From DASSKA01 sp963839365 (GTDB taxonomy: Bacteria; Actinomycetota; Actinomycetes; Propionibacteriales; Nocardioidaceae), in NCBI GenBank assembly GCA_963839365.1, contig CAWIUT010000002.1, positions 62,001-126,000 of the forward strand: a stretch of DNA of 64,000 nucleotides, read 5' to 3'. Below, in pieces: positions 62,577-64,000 of the stretch. The notes under the pieces were generated by a model. It was not told the DNA's origin. It worked only from the letters and a program-made list of their open reading frames with translations, and did no database searches. The stretch's first letter is position 1. Every line of letters starts with the position of its first letter. A program made the position numbers and the translations under genes.

Positions 62577-63605
62577 ATGCGCGTCGGCATGCTCACCGGA
62601 GGTGGGGACTGTCCCGGCCTGAACGCGGTCATCCGGGCCGCGGTCCGCAAGGGCGTGCAGCAGTACGGCCTGGAGTTCATCGGGTTCCGGGACGGCTGGC
62701 GGGGCCCCCTCGAGGGGGTCACCTGCGAGCTGGGCGTGGCCCAGGTGCGGGGCATCCTGCCGCGCGGCGGCACCATCTTGAACTCCTCGCGCACCAACCC
62801 CTTCAAGGTCGACGACGGGGTCGAGCGGATCCAGCGGAACCTCGCCGACCTCGGGGTGGACGCGCTGATCGCCATCGGCGGGGAGGACACCCTCGGGGTC
62901 GCCACCAAGCTCGCCGACCTGGGCGTGAACGTGGTGGGGGTGCCGAAGACCATCGACAACGACCTGTCGGGCACCGACTTCACGTTCGGGTTCGACACCG
63001 CGGTGAACATCGCCATGGAGGCCATCGACCGGCTGCACACCACCGCCGAGTCCCACCACCGGGCGCTGGTGGTGGAGGTGATGGGCCGGCACGCCGGCTG
63101 GATCGCGCTGCACGCCGGTCTCGCCGGCGGCGCCAACGTCGTGCTGATCCCGGAGCACCGGTTCGACATCGACGAGGTGTGCCGCTACGTCGAGCGGCGC
63201 TTCGAGACCAACTTCTCGCCGGTCATCGTGGCCTCCGAGGGGGCCACCCCGGTGGACGGCGGCGGCTTCAGCCAGACCAGCGACGAGGTGGACGCGTTCG
63301 GCCACGTCCGGCTCGGTGGCATCGGTGCCCGGCTCGCCGAGGAGGTCGAGAAGCGCACCGGCAAGGAGGCGCGCGCGGTGGTGCTCGGTCACGTCCAGCG
63401 CGGCGGCACGCCGACCGCGTTCGACCGCTGGCTGGCCACCCGGTTCGGGCTGCACGCGATCACCGCGGTGCAGGAGCGCGACTTCGGGAAGATGGTGGCG
63501 CTGCGCGGCGCCGACATCGTGCGGGTGCCGCTCATCGAGGGCACCGGGGAGCTGAAGCTGGTCAGCCCGGAGGAGTACGCCGAGGCCGAGGTGTTCTTCG
63601 GTTAG
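62577..63605 (+). CDS. Phosphofructokinase, probably pyrophosphate-type
   Basis: 342 residues; ATG at 62577 behind AGGAG. MRVGMLTGGGDCPGLNAVI, IGGEDTLGVA and GVPKTIDNDLSGTDFTFGFD are the PFK motifs. At E. coli numbering, residue 104 is Asp (GGED) and 124 is Lys (PKTID). ATP enzymes have Gly104; Asp104 with Lys124 marks PPi-dependent forms as in Amycolatopsis methanolica. If so, the glycolytic step is reversible and uses PPi. The symbol pfkA or pfp would depend on that. Confidence 0.92.
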   Translation: MRVGMLTGGGDCPGLNAVIRAAVRKGVQQYGLEFIGFRDGWRGPLEGVTCELGVAQVRGILPRGGTILNSSRTNPFKVDDGVERIQRNLADLGVDALIAIGGEDTLGVATKLADLGVNVVGVPKTIDNDLSGTDFTFGFDTAVNIAMEAIDRLHTTAESHHRALVVEVMGRHAGWIALHAGLAGGANVVLIPEHRFDIDEVCRYVERRFETNFSPVIVASEGATPVDGGGFSQTSDEVDAFGHVRLGGIGARLAEEVEKRTGKEARAVVLGHVQRGGTPTAFDRWLATRFGLHAITAVQERDFGKMVALRGADIVRVPLIEGTGELKLVSPEEYAEAEVFFG

Positions 63606-63616
63606 TCAACCGGCGC

Positions 63617-64000
63617 TCATCGGGCCGGGAACAGCCGGGCCAGCTCGGCCCGGTCGTGGACCCCGAGGGCCGGGTAGGCCCGGTGCAGGTGCGTGGCCGC
63701 CGTGCGCGGCGACATGTCCAGGCTCTCGCCGAGCTGCCGGTTGGTCAGCCCCCGCGCGGCCAGCCCGGCCACGCGCAGCTGGGTCCTGGTCAGAACCGCC
63801 CGGGTGCCGGCCAGGGCGGGAGTGCCCGGGCCGCCGCACGCCGCCGCGGCCACGTGCGCCCGGGCCGCCAGCATGTCCCGGTCCGCACCGTCGACCAGCG
63901 GCGCACTGACGGCGAGCAGGTCGGCCGCCCAGATGTGCAGGCCGGCGGCCTGGAGGTCGAGCGCCCGCTCGCACACGGTCGGCACGTCGCGGCGGAGCGT
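63617..64000 (-). CDS. LuxR-family regulator, C-terminal part
   Basis: The frame is open at base 64000, so only the last 127 residues are seen. They end in a LuxR-type helix-turn-helix: LTRTQLRVAGLAARGLTNRQ, LGESLDMSPRTAATHLHRAY. The part before it is Ala-rich and helical, as in large MalT/LuxR-type regulators. It converges on the PFK gene with an 11-base gap. Confidence 0.82.
   Translation of the reverse strand, partial: TLRRDVPTVCERALDLQAAGLHIWAADLLAVSAPLVDGADRDMLAARAHVAAAACGGPGTPALAGTRAVLTRTQLRVAGLAARGLTNRQLGESLDMSPRTAATHLHRAYPALGVHDRAELARLFPAR

Noticed and set aside
1..64000. CRISPR array, prophage, tRNA or rRNA genes
   Set aside because: No regular spaced repeats, phage structural genes, integrase or tRNA-like folds were noticed on either strand.

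Overview
The window is high-GC DNA with dense, overlapping genes, GTG/TTG starts and an actinobacterial-type cytochrome bcc-aa3 oxidase region. It also carries a SARP/LuxR regulator and tad pilus loci. Together these point to an actinomycete (Actinomycetota). Gene order and protein style, including a VWA domain fused to TadB, resemble Nocardioidaceae or other Propionibacteriales. That placement is inference from memory, not a database result.

Layout. 1-7.4 kb: aerobic respiration (3' end of ctaD, ctaF, then convergent ctaE-qcrC-qcrA-qcrB), with an L,D-transpeptidase between the two groups. 7.4-9.5 kb: receiver-like protein, trpD, OsmC-like protein. 9.6-18.0 kb: mixed accessory stretch with visibly lower GC in several genes. 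It holds a membrane acyltransferase, malQ (high GC, probably native), two methyltransferase fragments on either side of an IS256-family element, and a tightly overlapping GT2-DUF2304-DUF2142 operon on the minus strand. 18.2-20.3 kb: a DnaQ-like exonuclease fused to a UvrC-like nuclease module, and a stand-alone Lrp-type ligand domain. 20.4-25.7 kb: a small CxxC protein, then a promoter and a c-di-AMP (ydaO-type) riboswitch ahead of an NlpC/P60 hydrolase, two membrane metallopeptidases and a glycosyltransferase.

25.7-38.6 kb: a tad pilus locus on the minus strand (TadE, TadG, then cpaB-cpaE-cpaF-VWA/tadB-tadC, a sensor kinase and response regulator, and two Flp pilins), with a long-chain acyl-CoA ligase gene inside it. 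Roughly ten single-base frameshifts fall between 25.7 and 36 kb and almost none elsewhere. 38.7-41.7 kb: SRPBCC protein, ArsA-like ATPase, small Cys protein and ROK glucokinase in one overlapping operon. 41.7-48.1 kb: two more TadE/TadG pairs, a second ROK kinase and an EEP phosphatase. 48.1-50.2 kb: a four-gene operon coding for a SipW/ER-type signal peptidase and three small exported proteins. This is the best candidate for a little-described surface-protein system.

50.4-64 kb: a TIGR00300-type (LOR/SDH) protein, alpha/beta hydrolase, PlsC acyltransferase, flavin-reductase-like protein, coiled-coil protein, covalent-FAD oxidase beside a SARP regulator, glycerol kinase, DUF1028 protein, a phosphofructokinase with pyrophosphate-type active-site residues, and the C-terminus of a LuxR regulator.

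As a whole the window links cell-envelope functions (Ldt, NlpC/P60, glycosyltransferases, tad pili, SipW substrates) with core energy and carbon metabolism. No tRNA, rRNA, CRISPR array or prophage was seen.
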